This document shows positions 1-7,220 of a DNA stretch of 15,667 nucleotides, in pieces (within the stretch, counting starts at the first letter, position 1; the number at the start of each line of letters is the position of its first letter). Origin of the DNA: Sporosarcina sp. (GTDB lineage Bacteria; Bacillota; Bacilli; Bacillales_A; Planococcaceae); the NCBI GenBank assembly GCA_029263945.1, contig JARIDM010000007.1:1-15667 (forward strand). Reading direction: 5' to 3'. The position numbers and the translations under genes were made by a program. Below the pieces are notes generated by a model, which did not search any database, was not told the origin of the DNA, and worked only from the letters and a program-made list of their open reading frames with translations.

Positions 1-1
1 T

Positions 2-1813
2 ACGGGTGATCATCCATCCCGCATAAAAGCAGCTGTACTTCATGTGTTAAATGAATCCGTCCAGTCTGAGGGTCACGTTTATATAGAAAGTGCTGTTGCA
101 CTTCCAGAGGTTAAACGTCTACTTGAAACAAGCCAACCTGTTGAAATCCCTTTTACGAGTATTTCTCAAGCTGTTGTTGAACTCGTAGAAGATAGTAAGT
201 TAGCAGCTGAAAAACAACGTTTATATACGCCGTCGCTGTATTTTTCTGAAATTGGTTTTGCGTCTAAAATCCGTACAATTACAGACCATGAAACAGAAAC
301 AGAATTTCCAGTTTCAGAAATTCGTTCCGCGATTGGTGACGTGGAAGAACGTCTCGAAGTGAACTACGCAGAAACACAAGTTCAGGCGATCGAAAAAGCG
401 CTTCACTCCCCAGCAATGATTTTAACCGGGGGACCTGGTACAGGGAAGACGACTGTGATCCGAGGTTTCGTTGAGGTATTTGCAGAACTTCACGGCTTAT
501 CGCTAGATCCGAACGAGTACTCGAAAAAGAAAGAGCCATTCCCGATTATTTTAGCTGCACCGACAGGAAGGGCCGCAAAAAGAATGTCAGAATCCACAGG
601 CCTACCTGCTATGACGATACATAGATTACTTGGCTTTACGGGTCAAGAAAAAGATGAAGAAACAGAACGTGAAATCGAAGGTAAACTTGTCATTATCGAT
701 GAGATGTCGATGGTTGATACATGGCTTGCCCATCAATTAATGAAGGCGATGCCAGATAATATTCAAATTCTATTTGTTGGGGATCAAGACCAGCTGCCGT
801 CTGTTGGACCTGGCCAGGTATTAAAAGATATGCTGGTGTCAGGCGTGATTCCAGTTGTTGAATTAACAGAGATTTACCGCCAAAGTGCAGGGTCGACGAT
901 TATAGAAATGGCCCATATGATTAAACGCTCTGAGTGGACAGATGATGTGTTAAGAAAAACAGCTGATCGTTCTTTTATTTCCGCAGGGACAGATCAAGTG
1001 CTGGAAGCTGTCCAAAAAATTGTTAAAAATGCGATATCGAAAGGGCATAGCATTAAAGATATCCAAATACTTGCACCGATGTACAGAGGACCTGCTGGTA
1101 TTGATAATATGAATAAGATGCTTCAGCAACTTGTGAATCCTCCAGGACCTCAGCGCAAAGAAGTAGTCTTTGGAGACGTTGTTTACCGAATAGGGGATAA
1201 AGTACTCCAACTGGTAAACCAACCTGAAAGTAACGTCTTTAATGGAGATATGGGTGAGGTCATCGCAATCATTAAAGCGAAAGAAACCGTTGATAAAAAA
1301 GAATTGCTCGTTGTTTCTTACGACGGCATTGAAGTGACTTATGAACGAAGTGATTTAAAACAAATTACGCTCTCTTATTGTTGTTCAATCCACAAATCAC
1401 AAGGCAGTGAGTTTCCAACTGTTATTATGCCGATTGTACGAAGTCACCGAAAAATGTTGAAACGCAACCTTCTTTATACAGGAATTACACGCGCACAAAA
1501 GTTTTTGATTTTATGCGGAGAGCCTGAGGAATTCAAAGCGGGAATTTCGCGGACAGACGAACTGTCCAGACAGACGACGCTTAAAGAACGGTTAAGAGAT
1601 GAAGCGCCAGATCATCACGAGGAAGAACGTGACGCACAGGAAACGCGATCAGCGATGTCGGATGAATCAGTGTCTCAAGATAATTCTAAAGAAAAAATGA
1701 ATGAGGCAGCAGACATTCACTATAAGTTAACAAATGAAACTTTTATTACCATTGACCCGATGATTGGGATGAGTGGGATTACCCCTTATACATTAATGGA
1801 TGAAGTTTATTGA
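2..1813 (+). CDS. recD2: RecD2 family ATP-dependent DNA helicase (5' end outside window)
   Basis: SF1B 5'-3' DNA helicase of the RecD2/YrrC type, which acts in DNA repair and replication-fork maintenance without RecBC. The frame is open to the left edge (reading TGDHPSR... from base 2), so the gene starts upstream; a GTG at 44 is internal. About 603 codons are present. From memory the family is near 800 residues, so about 200 N-terminal residues are missing. Visible in order: the NYAETQ Q-motif region, Walker A GGPGTGKTT (428-454), Walker B VIIDEMSMVD (DE at 698-703), GDQDQLPSVGPG (motif III), SIHKSQGSEF (from 1385) and YTGITRA (motif VI, arginine finger). The last 85 or so residues are a charged linker ending in IDPMIGMSGITPY, which I recall as a conserved YrrC tail. 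The stop overlaps the -35 box of the alaS promoter. Confidence 0.96.
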   Translation, partial: TGDHPSRIKAAVLHVLNESVQSEGHVYIESAVALPEVKRLLETSQPVEIPFTSISQAVVELVEDSKLAAEKQRLYTPSLYFSEIGFASKIRTITDHETETEFPVSEIRSAIGDVEERLEVNYAETQVQAIEKALHSPAMILTGGPGTGKTTVIRGFVEVFAELHGLSLDPNEYSKKKEPFPIILAAPTGRAAKRMSESTGLPAMTIHRLLGFTGQEKDEETEREIEGKLVIIDEMSMVDTWLAHQLMKAMPDNIQILFVGDQDQLPSVGPGQVLKDMLVSGVIPVVELTEIYRQSAGSTIIEMAHMIKRSEWTDDVLRKTADRSFISAGTDQVLEAVQKIVKNAISKGHSIKDIQILAPMYRGPAGIDNMNKMLQQLVNPPGPQRKEVVFGDVVYRIGDKVLQLVNQPESNVFNGDMGEVIAIIKAKETVDKKELLVVSYDGIEVTYERSDLKQITLSYCCSIHKSQGSEFPTVIMPIVRSHRKMLKRNLLYTGITRAQKFLILCGEPEEFKAGISRTDELSRQTTLKERLRDEAPDHHEEERDAQETRSAMSDESVSQDNSKEKMNEAADIHYKLTNETFITIDPMIGMSGITPYTLMDEVY

Positions 1814-1838
1814 CAGTTGTCGGAAGTTTTTCTATACT
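1810..1838 (+). promoter_or_regulatory. Sigma-A promoter for alaS operon
   Basis: TTGACA (1810-1815) and TATACT (1833-1838) are separated by exactly 17 nt: a perfect -35 and a one-mismatch -10. Transcription should begin near 1845, just ahead of the T-box leader. The -35 hexamer overlaps the recD2 TGA stop (1811-1813), so the promoter is embedded in the end of the upstream gene and there is almost no free intergenic DNA before the leader. Confidence 0.88.
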
Positions 1839-1844
1839 AAATGC

Positions 1845-2080
1845 AATATAAGGAACACGATGAAGGAAAAAGTAGATTGCGTCACTTGTTCAGAAAGAGG
1901 TCCCAAAGGCTGAAAGGACCTTCTTGTGGTGTGATTGAAAGCTACTCCTGAGTGCAGATCATCCCTGTCGTCCGCCGCGTTAAGGCAACCAAAGATACCC
2001 ACTGTAATTGGTGGGTAATTAGGGTGGTACCGCGAGATGAAGACTTCGCCCCTTGTACAGGGGTGGAGTTTTTTGTTTTT
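1845..2080 (+). promoter_or_regulatory. T-box riboswitch, alanine type, alaS leader
   Basis: Transcription-attenuating leader that senses uncharged tRNA. The T-box signature AGGGTGGTACCGCG lies at 2021-2034. Its TGGT (2025-2028) is complementary to an ACCA tRNA 3' end, as expected for tRNA-Ala. The likely specifier codon is GCT (Ala) at 1941-1943, within GAAAGCTAC, with an AGTA motif at 1871-1874 on the 5' side of Stem I. A distal hairpin is formed by GGTCC and GGACC around 1899-1920. Stem III is TACCCAC/GTGGGTA (1996-2002 with 2011-2017). AGGG (2021-2024) can pair with CCCT (2050-2053), giving an antiterminator that excludes the terminator stem. Alanine starvation would therefore raise alaS expression. 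The exact 5' end is inferred from the promoter. Confidence 0.93.
2044..2080 (+). terminator. T-box-controlled intrinsic terminator
   Basis: A ten-pair stem, CTTCGCCCCT (2044-2053) with AGGGGTGGAG (2059-2068), has two G-T pairs and a 5-nt loop. It is followed by TTTTTTGTTTTT (2069-2080). Bases 2050-2053 are shared with the antiterminator, so the two structures are mutually exclusive. Confidence 0.92.
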
Positions 2081-2133
2081 AAAATAAATTGCGGCGGTGC
2101 GTTTCTTCTTTTAAAAAATAAGGAGGATTTAAT

Positions 2134-4767
2134 ATGAAAAAATTATCATCATCAGAAATTAGAAGTATGTTTTTAAATTATTTTAAACAGAATGGCCATA
2201 GTATTGAACCCTCAGCGCCACTTGTTCCAATCGATGATGCGTCATTGCTATGGATTAACAGTGGGGTAGCGACACTGAAGAAGTACTTTGATGGGCGAAT
2301 CGTTCCAGATAATCCTCGTATTGTGAACGCACAAAAGTCAATTCGCACAAATGACATTGAAAACGTCGGAAAGACCGCGCGTCATCATACGTTTTTTGAA
2401 ATGCTTGGAAACTTTTCAATCGGAGATTATTTCAAAGAAGAAGCGATTGTACGAGCTTGGGAATTTTTAACTGACGAAAATTGGATTGGATTTGACCCAG
2501 AGAAACTTTATATTACTGTTCATCCAGAAGACGAAGAAGCGTACGGTATTTGGCGTGATAAAATAGGGCTATCTGAAGAACGTATTATCCGTTTAGAAGG
2601 AAACTTCTGGGATATAGGGGAAGGTCCAAGTGGCCCGAACTCTGAAATTTTCTTTGATCGAGGACCTCAGTATGGTGATGACTTCACAGACCCAGAGCTT
2701 TATCCTGGCGGAGAAAATGAACGATACCTAGAAATTTGGAATCTTGTGTTCTCTGAATTCAATCATAATCCAGATCATACGTACACACCGCTACCAAATA
2801 AAAATATTGACACTGGGCTAGGCCTAGAACGAATGGCTTCAGTCATTCAAGACGTGCCAACGAACTATGATACAGATTTATTTATGCCGATAATTGAAGC
2901 TGTTGAAAAAATCGCAGAGAAAAAATATGGTGAAGATGAAGCACAAGATATGGCCTTTAAAGTAATTGCTGACCATATTCGAACTGTTTCGTTTGCGATC
3001 GGAGACGGTGCGTTGCCTTCAAACGAAGGACGTGGCTATGTGCTGCGTAGATTGTTAAGAAGAGCAGTTCGTTTTGCGATGAAACTTGGTATAAAACGTT
3101 CGTTTATGTATGAACTTGTCCCAATTACAGGAGAAATCATGAAAGACTTCTATCCTGAAGTTGACGAAAAGAAAGACTTCATTATGAAAGTGATTCATAA
3201 TGAAGAAGAACGTTTCCATGAAACGTTAAATGATGGACTAACGATTTTAACAACTGTTATAAATAAAGTGAAGCATACAGAAACACCTATAGTAAGTGGA
3301 GCGACTGCGTTCCAACTTTACGACACGTATGGATTCCCATTTGAATTAACTGAAGAACTTGCGGAAGAAGCGGGAATTTCAGTTGATAAAGAAGGATTTA
3401 CACAGGAAATGGAAAGCCAACGAGAACGTGCACGTGCTGCACGACAAGATACAGCTTCCATGAAAGTGCAGTCAGGTGTCCTAGGGGATATTCATGAAAA
3501 AAGCACATTTGTTGGGTACGATGATTTAACCACCCAGTCAACAATTGTTGCTTTATTGCAAGACGGATTCCCTGTTGAACGTGCATCTGAAGGCGCAGAG
3601 ATTCAATTCATGTTAAATGTCACACCGTTTTATGCACAAAGTGGTGGGCAGGTTGCAGATATTGGGACAATCCAGTCCGATGGGTTCGTTGCGGATGTGA
3701 AGTCTGTTCAAAAAGCACCGAATGGACAAAACCTGCATACAGCTGTAATCCTTACGGGTGAAATTACAAAAGATGCGACAGTCATTGCAACTGTTCAAAA
3801 AGCAACGAGAGAATTAACAATCAAAAATCACACGGCAACACATCTTCTTCACAAAGCGTTAAAAGATGTATTGGGTGAACATGTGGCGCAAGCAGGTTCT
3901 TATGTTGGTCCTGATCGTTTACGCTTTGACTTTTCACACTTCGGTCAAGTAACGGCTGAAGAACTCGAAGAAATTGAAAAACAAGTAAATGATAAAATAT
4001 GGGCTGACCTAACAGTTGAGATTACAGAAAGGCCGATTGCAGAAGCGAAGAAACTTGGCGCAATGGCACTGTTTGGTGAAAAGTACGGCGATATTGTACG
4101 TGTTGTATCGGTTGCAGACTATTCACTTGAATTATGCGGTGGGTGTCATGTTGAATCAACAGCGAAAATTGGCATGTTTAAGCTAGTTTCTGAGAGTGGA
4201 ATTGGCGCTGGAACAAGACGTATCGAAGCACTAACAGGTCAACAAGCCTATCTATTATTTAAAAATGAAGAAGAAATTCTTAAGCAAACCGCTGCGCTTG
4301 TGAAAGCAAAACCGAGCGATCTTGTCTCAAAAGTTAGTGCATTACTCACGGACATGAAAAGTTTAGAAAGAGAAAATGAATCATTATCTTCAAGACTTGG
4401 CAATACGCAACTAGAAGAAGTTTTTGAAAATGCCAAACAAGTCAATGATGTAACAGTCGTATCTGCACGCGTTGAAGTTAAAGACAACAATGCGTTAAGA
4501 CAAATGATGGATGAGATTAAACAAAAGCTCTCCAAAGGCGTGATTGTACTTGGGACAGCTGTAGATGGAAAAGTGATGTTAGTCGCAGGTGTCACAGACG
4601 ATTTACAACCTGGGAACTTTCATGCAGGTAAAATCGTTAACTATGTAGCAGCACAATGCGATGGAAAAGGCGGCGGACGCCCAGATATGGCAATGGCTGG
4701 AGCAAAAGATATGTCTAAGCTTGATGAAGCAATCCAATCGGTGTATGATTATGTCAAAGGTGTTTAA
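2134..4767 (+). CDS. alaS: Alanine--tRNA ligase
   Basis: Class II aminoacyl-tRNA synthetase that charges tRNA-Ala in the cytoplasm and hydrolyses mischarged Ser/Gly-tRNA-Ala. At 877 aa it has the usual bacterial length. The N-terminal catalytic core includes RTNDIENVGKTARHHTFFEM (motif 1/2 region) and TGLGLERMASV (motif 3). The editing domain carries HTATH (His566 and His570) and CGGCH (Cys668, His672), the four zinc and editing-site ligands. The C-Ala/DHHA1 domain ends with GKGGGRPDMAMAG. AGGAGG (2121-2126) lies 7 nt before ATG 2134, which fixes the start. The gene is governed by the T-box leader just upstream. No terminator follows, so reoM, ruvX and yrzB are probably cotranscribed. Confidence 0.98.
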   Translation: MKKLSSSEIRSMFLNYFKQNGHSIEPSAPLVPIDDASLLWINSGVATLKKYFDGRIVPDNPRIVNAQKSIRTNDIENVGKTARHHTFFEMLGNFSIGDYFKEEAIVRAWEFLTDENWIGFDPEKLYITVHPEDEEAYGIWRDKIGLSEERIIRLEGNFWDIGEGPSGPNSEIFFDRGPQYGDDFTDPELYPGGENERYLEIWNLVFSEFNHNPDHTYTPLPNKNIDTGLGLERMASVIQDVPTNYDTDLFMPIIEAVEKIAEKKYGEDEAQDMAFKVIADHIRTVSFAIGDGALPSNEGRGYVLRRLLRRAVRFAMKLGIKRSFMYELVPITGEIMKDFYPEVDEKKDFIMKVIHNEEERFHETLNDGLTILTTVINKVKHTETPIVSGATAFQLYDTYGFPFELTEELAEEAGISVDKEGFTQEMESQRERARAARQDTASMKVQSGVLGDIHEKSTFVGYDDLTTQSTIVALLQDGFPVERASEGAEIQFMLNVTPFYAQSGGQVADIGTIQSDGFVADVKSVQKAPNGQNLHTAVILTGEITKDATVIATVQKATRELTIKNHTATHLLHKALKDVLGEHVAQAGSYVGPDRLRFDFSHFGQVTAEELEEIEKQVNDKIWADLTVEITERPIAEAKKLGAMALFGEKYGDIVRVVSVADYSLELCGGCHVESTAKIGMFKLVSESGIGAGTRRIEALTGQQAYLLFKNEEEILKQTAALVKAKPSDLVSKVSALLTDMKSLERENESLSSRLGNTQLEEVFENAKQVNDVTVVSARVEVKDNNALRQMMDEIKQKLSKGVIVLGTAVDGKVMLVAGVTDDLQPGNFHAGKIVNYVAAQCDGKGGGRPDMAMAGAKDMSKLDEAIQSVYDYVKGV

Positions 4768-4845
4768 CTGAACTAGCTAATCGGTTACGATATATAGATA
4801 GTTACCGTTACCTAGTACAGAAAAACTGAAAGCGGGGTGTCGGTC

Positions 4846-5118
4846 ATGGATTCATTCGACAAAACGATGAAATTTAATTTTCCTGAAGAATCGGTCGAGC
4901 AAGAAGTGAAACAGGTGATGGTGCACGTTCACAAAGCGCTAGATGAAAAAGGCTACAATCCGATTAACCAGATTGTCGGCTATCTTCTATCGGGTGATCC
5001 TGCATATATACCGCGTCATGAGGATGCACGTAACCTGATTCGTAAACTTGAACGAGATGAAATTATTGAAGAACTCGTTAAGTTTTATATCCGTGAAAAC
5101 GGAGGGAATTTAAAGTGA
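4846..5118 (+). CDS. reoM: IreB/ReoM family regulatory phosphoprotein (YrzL)
   Basis: Small cytosolic protein of 90 aa. The family is known as IreB in Enterococcus and ReoM in Listeria/Bacillus. It is a substrate of the PASTA Ser/Thr kinase, and in Listeria it controls ClpCP-dependent turnover of MurA, linking envelope stress to peptidoglycan synthesis. The family core is clear: DKTMKFNF, GYNPINQIVGYLLSGDPAYI and DARNLIRKLERDEIIEELV. Thr7 fits the phosphorylated threonine. I chose ATG 4846 over the in-frame GTG at 4837 because GGGGTG (4834-4839) is well spaced for 4846 and the family begins close to SFDKT. It lies 78 bp after alaS with no terminator between, and its stop overlaps the ruvX start. 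Confidence 0.95.
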   Translation: MDSFDKTMKFNFPEESVEQEVKQVMVHVHKALDEKGYNPINQIVGYLLSGDPAYIPRHEDARNLIRKLERDEIIEELVKFYIRENGGNLK

Positions 5119-5534
5119 GAACAATGGGGTTGGATGTCGGATCTAAAACAGTAGGGATTGCGATAAGCGATGCCCTTGGATGGACAGCCCAAGGAATTGA
5201 AACAATTTCTATAGATGAATCAGTTGGGTATTATGGCGTAGAACGAATTCGAGAATTGATCGCAGAGTACCAAGTGAACGAATTCGTTGTTGGTTATCCT
5301 AAAAATATGAATAATTCTGTAGGACCTAGAGGCGAAGCGTCGGAAGAATATGCATCACTGCTAACAGAGACATTCAATCTTCCAGTAACGTTGTGGGATG
5401 AAAGATTGACAACCATGGCAGCAGAGCGCACGTTACTCGAGGCAGATGTAAGCAGGAAGAAAAGAAAAAAAGTGATTGATAAAATAGCTGCAATTATGAT
5501 ATTGCAAGGCTATCTAGATCGAAAAAACAGATGA
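5115..5534 (+). CDS. ruvX: RuvX/YqgF family putative Holliday junction resolvase / pre-16S rRNA nuclease
   Basis: RNase H-fold protein of 139 aa, the normal size. The family has been assigned both Holliday-junction resolution and maturation of the 16S rRNA 5' end. The acidic catalytic positions are visible: Asp7 in GLDVGSKTVG, Glu96 in WDERLTTMAAE and Asp122 in VIDKIAAIMILQGYLD. The conserved GYPKNMNNSVGPRGEAS segment is also present. The GTG at 5115 overlaps the reoM stop (GTGA) and has GGAGGG at 5101-5106, 8 nt upstream. An in-frame ATG at 5124 would trim the first beta strand, so GTG is preferred. It is translationally coupled to reoM. Confidence 0.95.
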   Translation: MRTMGLDVGSKTVGIAISDALGWTAQGIETISIDESVGYYGVERIRELIAEYQVNEFVVGYPKNMNNSVGPRGEASEEYASLLTETFNLPVTLWDERLTTMAAERTLLEADVSRKKRKKVIDKIAAIMILQGYLDRKNR

Positions 5535-5544
5535 GGTGAAACGA

Positions 5545-5850
5545 ATGGAACATGGACAAGATACAATGACAATCGTTGATGAGCAAGGCAATGAACACGT
5601 ATGTGAGGTAATTTTAACATTCGAATCAGTAGATTATGGAAAATCGTATGTGCTATACCACGTGCTAGGAAAAGACGATGATGATACGGAAGAAATTGAA
5701 ATTCACGCATCTTCATTTGTCCCAGCTGCTGACGGAGAAGAAGATGGAGAATTATTACCAATCGATGACGACAAAGAGTGGGAAATGATTGAAGAAACGT
5801 TGAATACATTCTTAGATGAGCAAGAAGAAAATGAAGAAGACGAAGCATAA
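5545..5850 (+). CDS. yrzB: DUF1292 domain protein (YrzB)
   Basis: Acidic protein of 101 aa in the DUF1292/YrzB family, whose biochemical role is unknown. It begins MEHGQDTMTIVDEQGNEH and contains CEVILTFESVDYGKSYVLYH, typical of the family. A run of Asp/Glu residues follows and the tail EEDEA is strongly acidic. I chose ATG 5545 over GTG 5536 because GAGGTGA (5533-5539) is then properly spaced and because family members start MEHG. It starts 10 nt after the ruvX stop, and the reoM-ruvX-yrzB order is a standard Firmicute cluster. It is the last gene before a strong hairpin terminator. Confidence 0.92.
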   Translation: MEHGQDTMTIVDEQGNEHVCEVILTFESVDYGKSYVLYHVLGKDDDDTEEIEIHASSFVPAADGEEDGELLPIDDDKEWEMIEETLNTFLDEQEENEEDEA

Positions 5851-5867
5851 TTTTAATAAGCACATGA

Positions 5868-5897
5868 ACGGGACGGTGCGAAACCGTTCCGTCTTTT
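5868..5897 (+). terminator. Intrinsic terminator after yrzB
   Basis: A ten-pair stem, ACGGGACGGT (5868-5877) with ACCGTTCCGT (5883-5892), includes one G-T pair and has loop GCGAA. It is followed by CTTTTCGTTG. The U-tract is short but the stem is strong and the position, between yrzB and mltG, is right. Confidence 0.8.
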
Positions 5898-5967
5898 CGT
5901 TGTTTAATGAAATTTGAATGTAGGTTACTTATATACGGTTTTTCTGAATGAAAGTGGGGGATTACGC

Positions 5968-7086
5968 ATGGAGAATGGTTCGAAAAAAGAAATTATGTTC
6001 GAACGAATGCGTGAAAAAAAGAAGGAAGTGAAAATTGTGCGAAGAATTGTTCTTGCAATTACACTTTTTGTACTACTCATTGGTGGAATTGGTGGGTTAG
6101 TCGCTTATAAGTTTGTTCAAAGTGGCATTCACGCTTATGATCCAGATTCTGAAGAGATTGTTGAAGTTGAAATCCCAATAGGTTCAGGTTTAAGCTTTAT
6201 TTCAAAGAAGCTAGAAGAAGAGGGAATCATTAAAAATGCACGATTATTTAAGTATTATGCGAAGTTTAATAATGAATCTAGCTTTCAAGCTGGTACATAT
6301 GAGCTATCAAAATCAATGACCCCTGATGAATTGATTCAAAGTTTGAAAACGGGTAAAGTGTACCGCGAACCTGTATTTACGTTGGCAATTCCAGAAGGGC
6401 TAACACTCGAACAAATCGCAGATGTTGTTGAAAAGAAAACGAATATTCAAAGTAAGGATTTTCTTGCTTATATAAATAATCCTGAAAATGTAGATAAGTT
6501 CATCGAAAAGTATCCGCTCTTAATAACAGAGGAAATTAAAAATGAAGCGGTTAAATTTCCGTTAGAAGGTTATCTGTTTCCAGCAACCTATGCATTTTAT
6601 GAAGAATCTCCTTCTGTACAAGAGATTATCGATGAAATGCTTCAAGCAATGTCTACAAATGTTACGCCTTACTTCGAGTATTTAGAAGAGAATGAAAAAT
6701 CGCCCCACTGGCTTTTAACATTTGCTTCCCTATTGGAGAAAGAGGCTACGGTTCAGTCAGATAGAGAAACAATTGCAAGTGTCTTTTATAACCGACTTAA
6801 CGTAGACATGCCACTTCAAACAGATCCGACAGTCGCTTATGCGCACGGTGAACATTTAGATCGGACGTTATATAAAGACCTTGAAATCGACGATCCGTAT
6901 AATACCTATAAATATAAAGGATTGCCACCAGGTCCAATTGCAGGACCCGGAAAGTCGTCAATAGACGCAGTTGTGGATCCATCTAATACGAAGTATATTT
7001 ATTTCCTGGCTGGAAAAGACGGAGTCAACCATTTTGCTGAGACGTATGAAGAGCATCTGTCAAACCGGGATAAATATATAGATTAA
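5968..7086 (+). CDS. mltG: Endolytic transglycosylase MltG
   Basis: Membrane-anchored lytic transglycosylase (YceG/YrrL family) that cleaves nascent peptidoglycan strands and sets glycan length. It has 372 aa from ATG 5968, which follows GTGGGGG at 5954-5960. An in-frame TTG at 5914 would add 18 residues without a ribosome site. The basic cytoplasmic segment (to about residue 25) and a single membrane helix (about 26-47) give an N-in, C-out topology. The YceG domain shows PEGLTLEQIADVV, FPLEGYLFPATY, the catalytic glutamate region ASLLEKEA (Glu257/Glu259), RLNVDMPLQTDPTVAYA and GLPPGPIAGPGKSSIDAV. The preceding terminator makes it a separate unit from alaS-yrzB; I found no convincing promoter in the short gap. 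Confidence 0.95.
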   Translation: MENGSKKEIMFERMREKKKEVKIVRRIVLAITLFVLLIGGIGGLVAYKFVQSGIHAYDPDSEEIVEVEIPIGSGLSFISKKLEEEGIIKNARLFKYYAKFNNESSFQAGTYELSKSMTPDELIQSLKTGKVYREPVFTLAIPEGLTLEQIADVVEKKTNIQSKDFLAYINNPENVDKFIEKYPLLITEEIKNEAVKFPLEGYLFPATYAFYEESPSVQEIIDEMLQAMSTNVTPYFEYLEENEKSPHWLLTFASLLEKEATVQSDRETIASVFYNRLNVDMPLQTDPTVAYAHGEHLDRTLYKDLEIDDPYNTYKYKGLPPGPIAGPGKSSIDAVVDPSNTKYIYFLAGKDGVNHFAETYEEHLSNRDKYID

Positions 7087-7102
7087 AAGGTTTTGTTTAT
7101 TT

Positions 7103-7109
7103 AGGAGAG
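7103..7109 (+). promoter_or_regulatory. Shine-Dalgarno sequence separated from trmR by the palindrome
   Basis: AGGAGAG is the best ribosome site in the mltG-trmR gap, yet it lies about 100 nt before the first possible trmR start. It is followed 11 nt later only by ATG ACC TAA (7121-7129). If the palindrome (7111-7220 plus one flanking GT) is removed, or folds as a hairpin, this site comes to about 10 nt before the in-frame TTG at 7230. Its role is inferred. Confidence 0.4.
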
Positions 7110-7110
7110 T

Positions 7111-7220
7111 CAATTTCATAATGACCTAATTTTGCTACAGCGACGCATCGTATAGTTTAAGAGCGTTTAACTTAACTATATGTTGTGGCGTTCGAGCAAT
7201 AAAACCCTATTATGAAATTG
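7111..7220. repeat. 110-bp imperfect palindrome (MITE-like or structured leader)
   Basis: The termini CAATTTCATAAT (7111-7122) and ATTATGAAATTG (7209-7220) form a perfect 12-bp inverted repeat. The next 28 nt on each side (7123-7150 and 7181-7208) align without gaps, with about 18 of 28 positions able to pair, counting G-U; examples are TTGCT/AGCAA and CGCA/TGTG. The centre is a near-perfect stem, TATAGTTTAAG (7151-7161) with CTTAACTATA (7171-7180), with one bulged base and a 9-nt loop. The whole element is one long symmetric hairpin. The flanks share only GT on both sides, too short to prove a target duplication. No U-tract follows, so it is not an ordinary terminator. It lies between mltG and trmR and overlaps the first ATG of trmR. 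Confidence 0.75.

Noticed and set aside
1952..2137. 61-codon plus-strand frame before alaS
   Set aside because: It lies across the T-box stem III, T-box sequence and terminator, has no ribosome site, and overlaps the alaS start in another frame.
4248..4595. 115-codon minus-strand frame inside alaS
   Set aside because: Antisense to a conserved coding region, no ribosome site or recognisable domain; a shadow of alaS codon usage.
4801..4812. Tandem GTTACC GTTACC before reoM
   Set aside because: Only two 6-bp copies, with no dyad symmetry or other copies seen; chance is adequate.
5510..5863. 117-codon minus-strand frame over yrzB
   Set aside because: Antisense to a recognised conserved gene; low-complexity His/Leu composition mirrors the acidic codons of yrzB.
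7111..7220. Palindrome read as an intrinsic terminator of mltG
   Set aside because: No U-tract follows either the central stem or the outer arms, and the stem is AT-rich and 110 bp long with the trmR start inside it.
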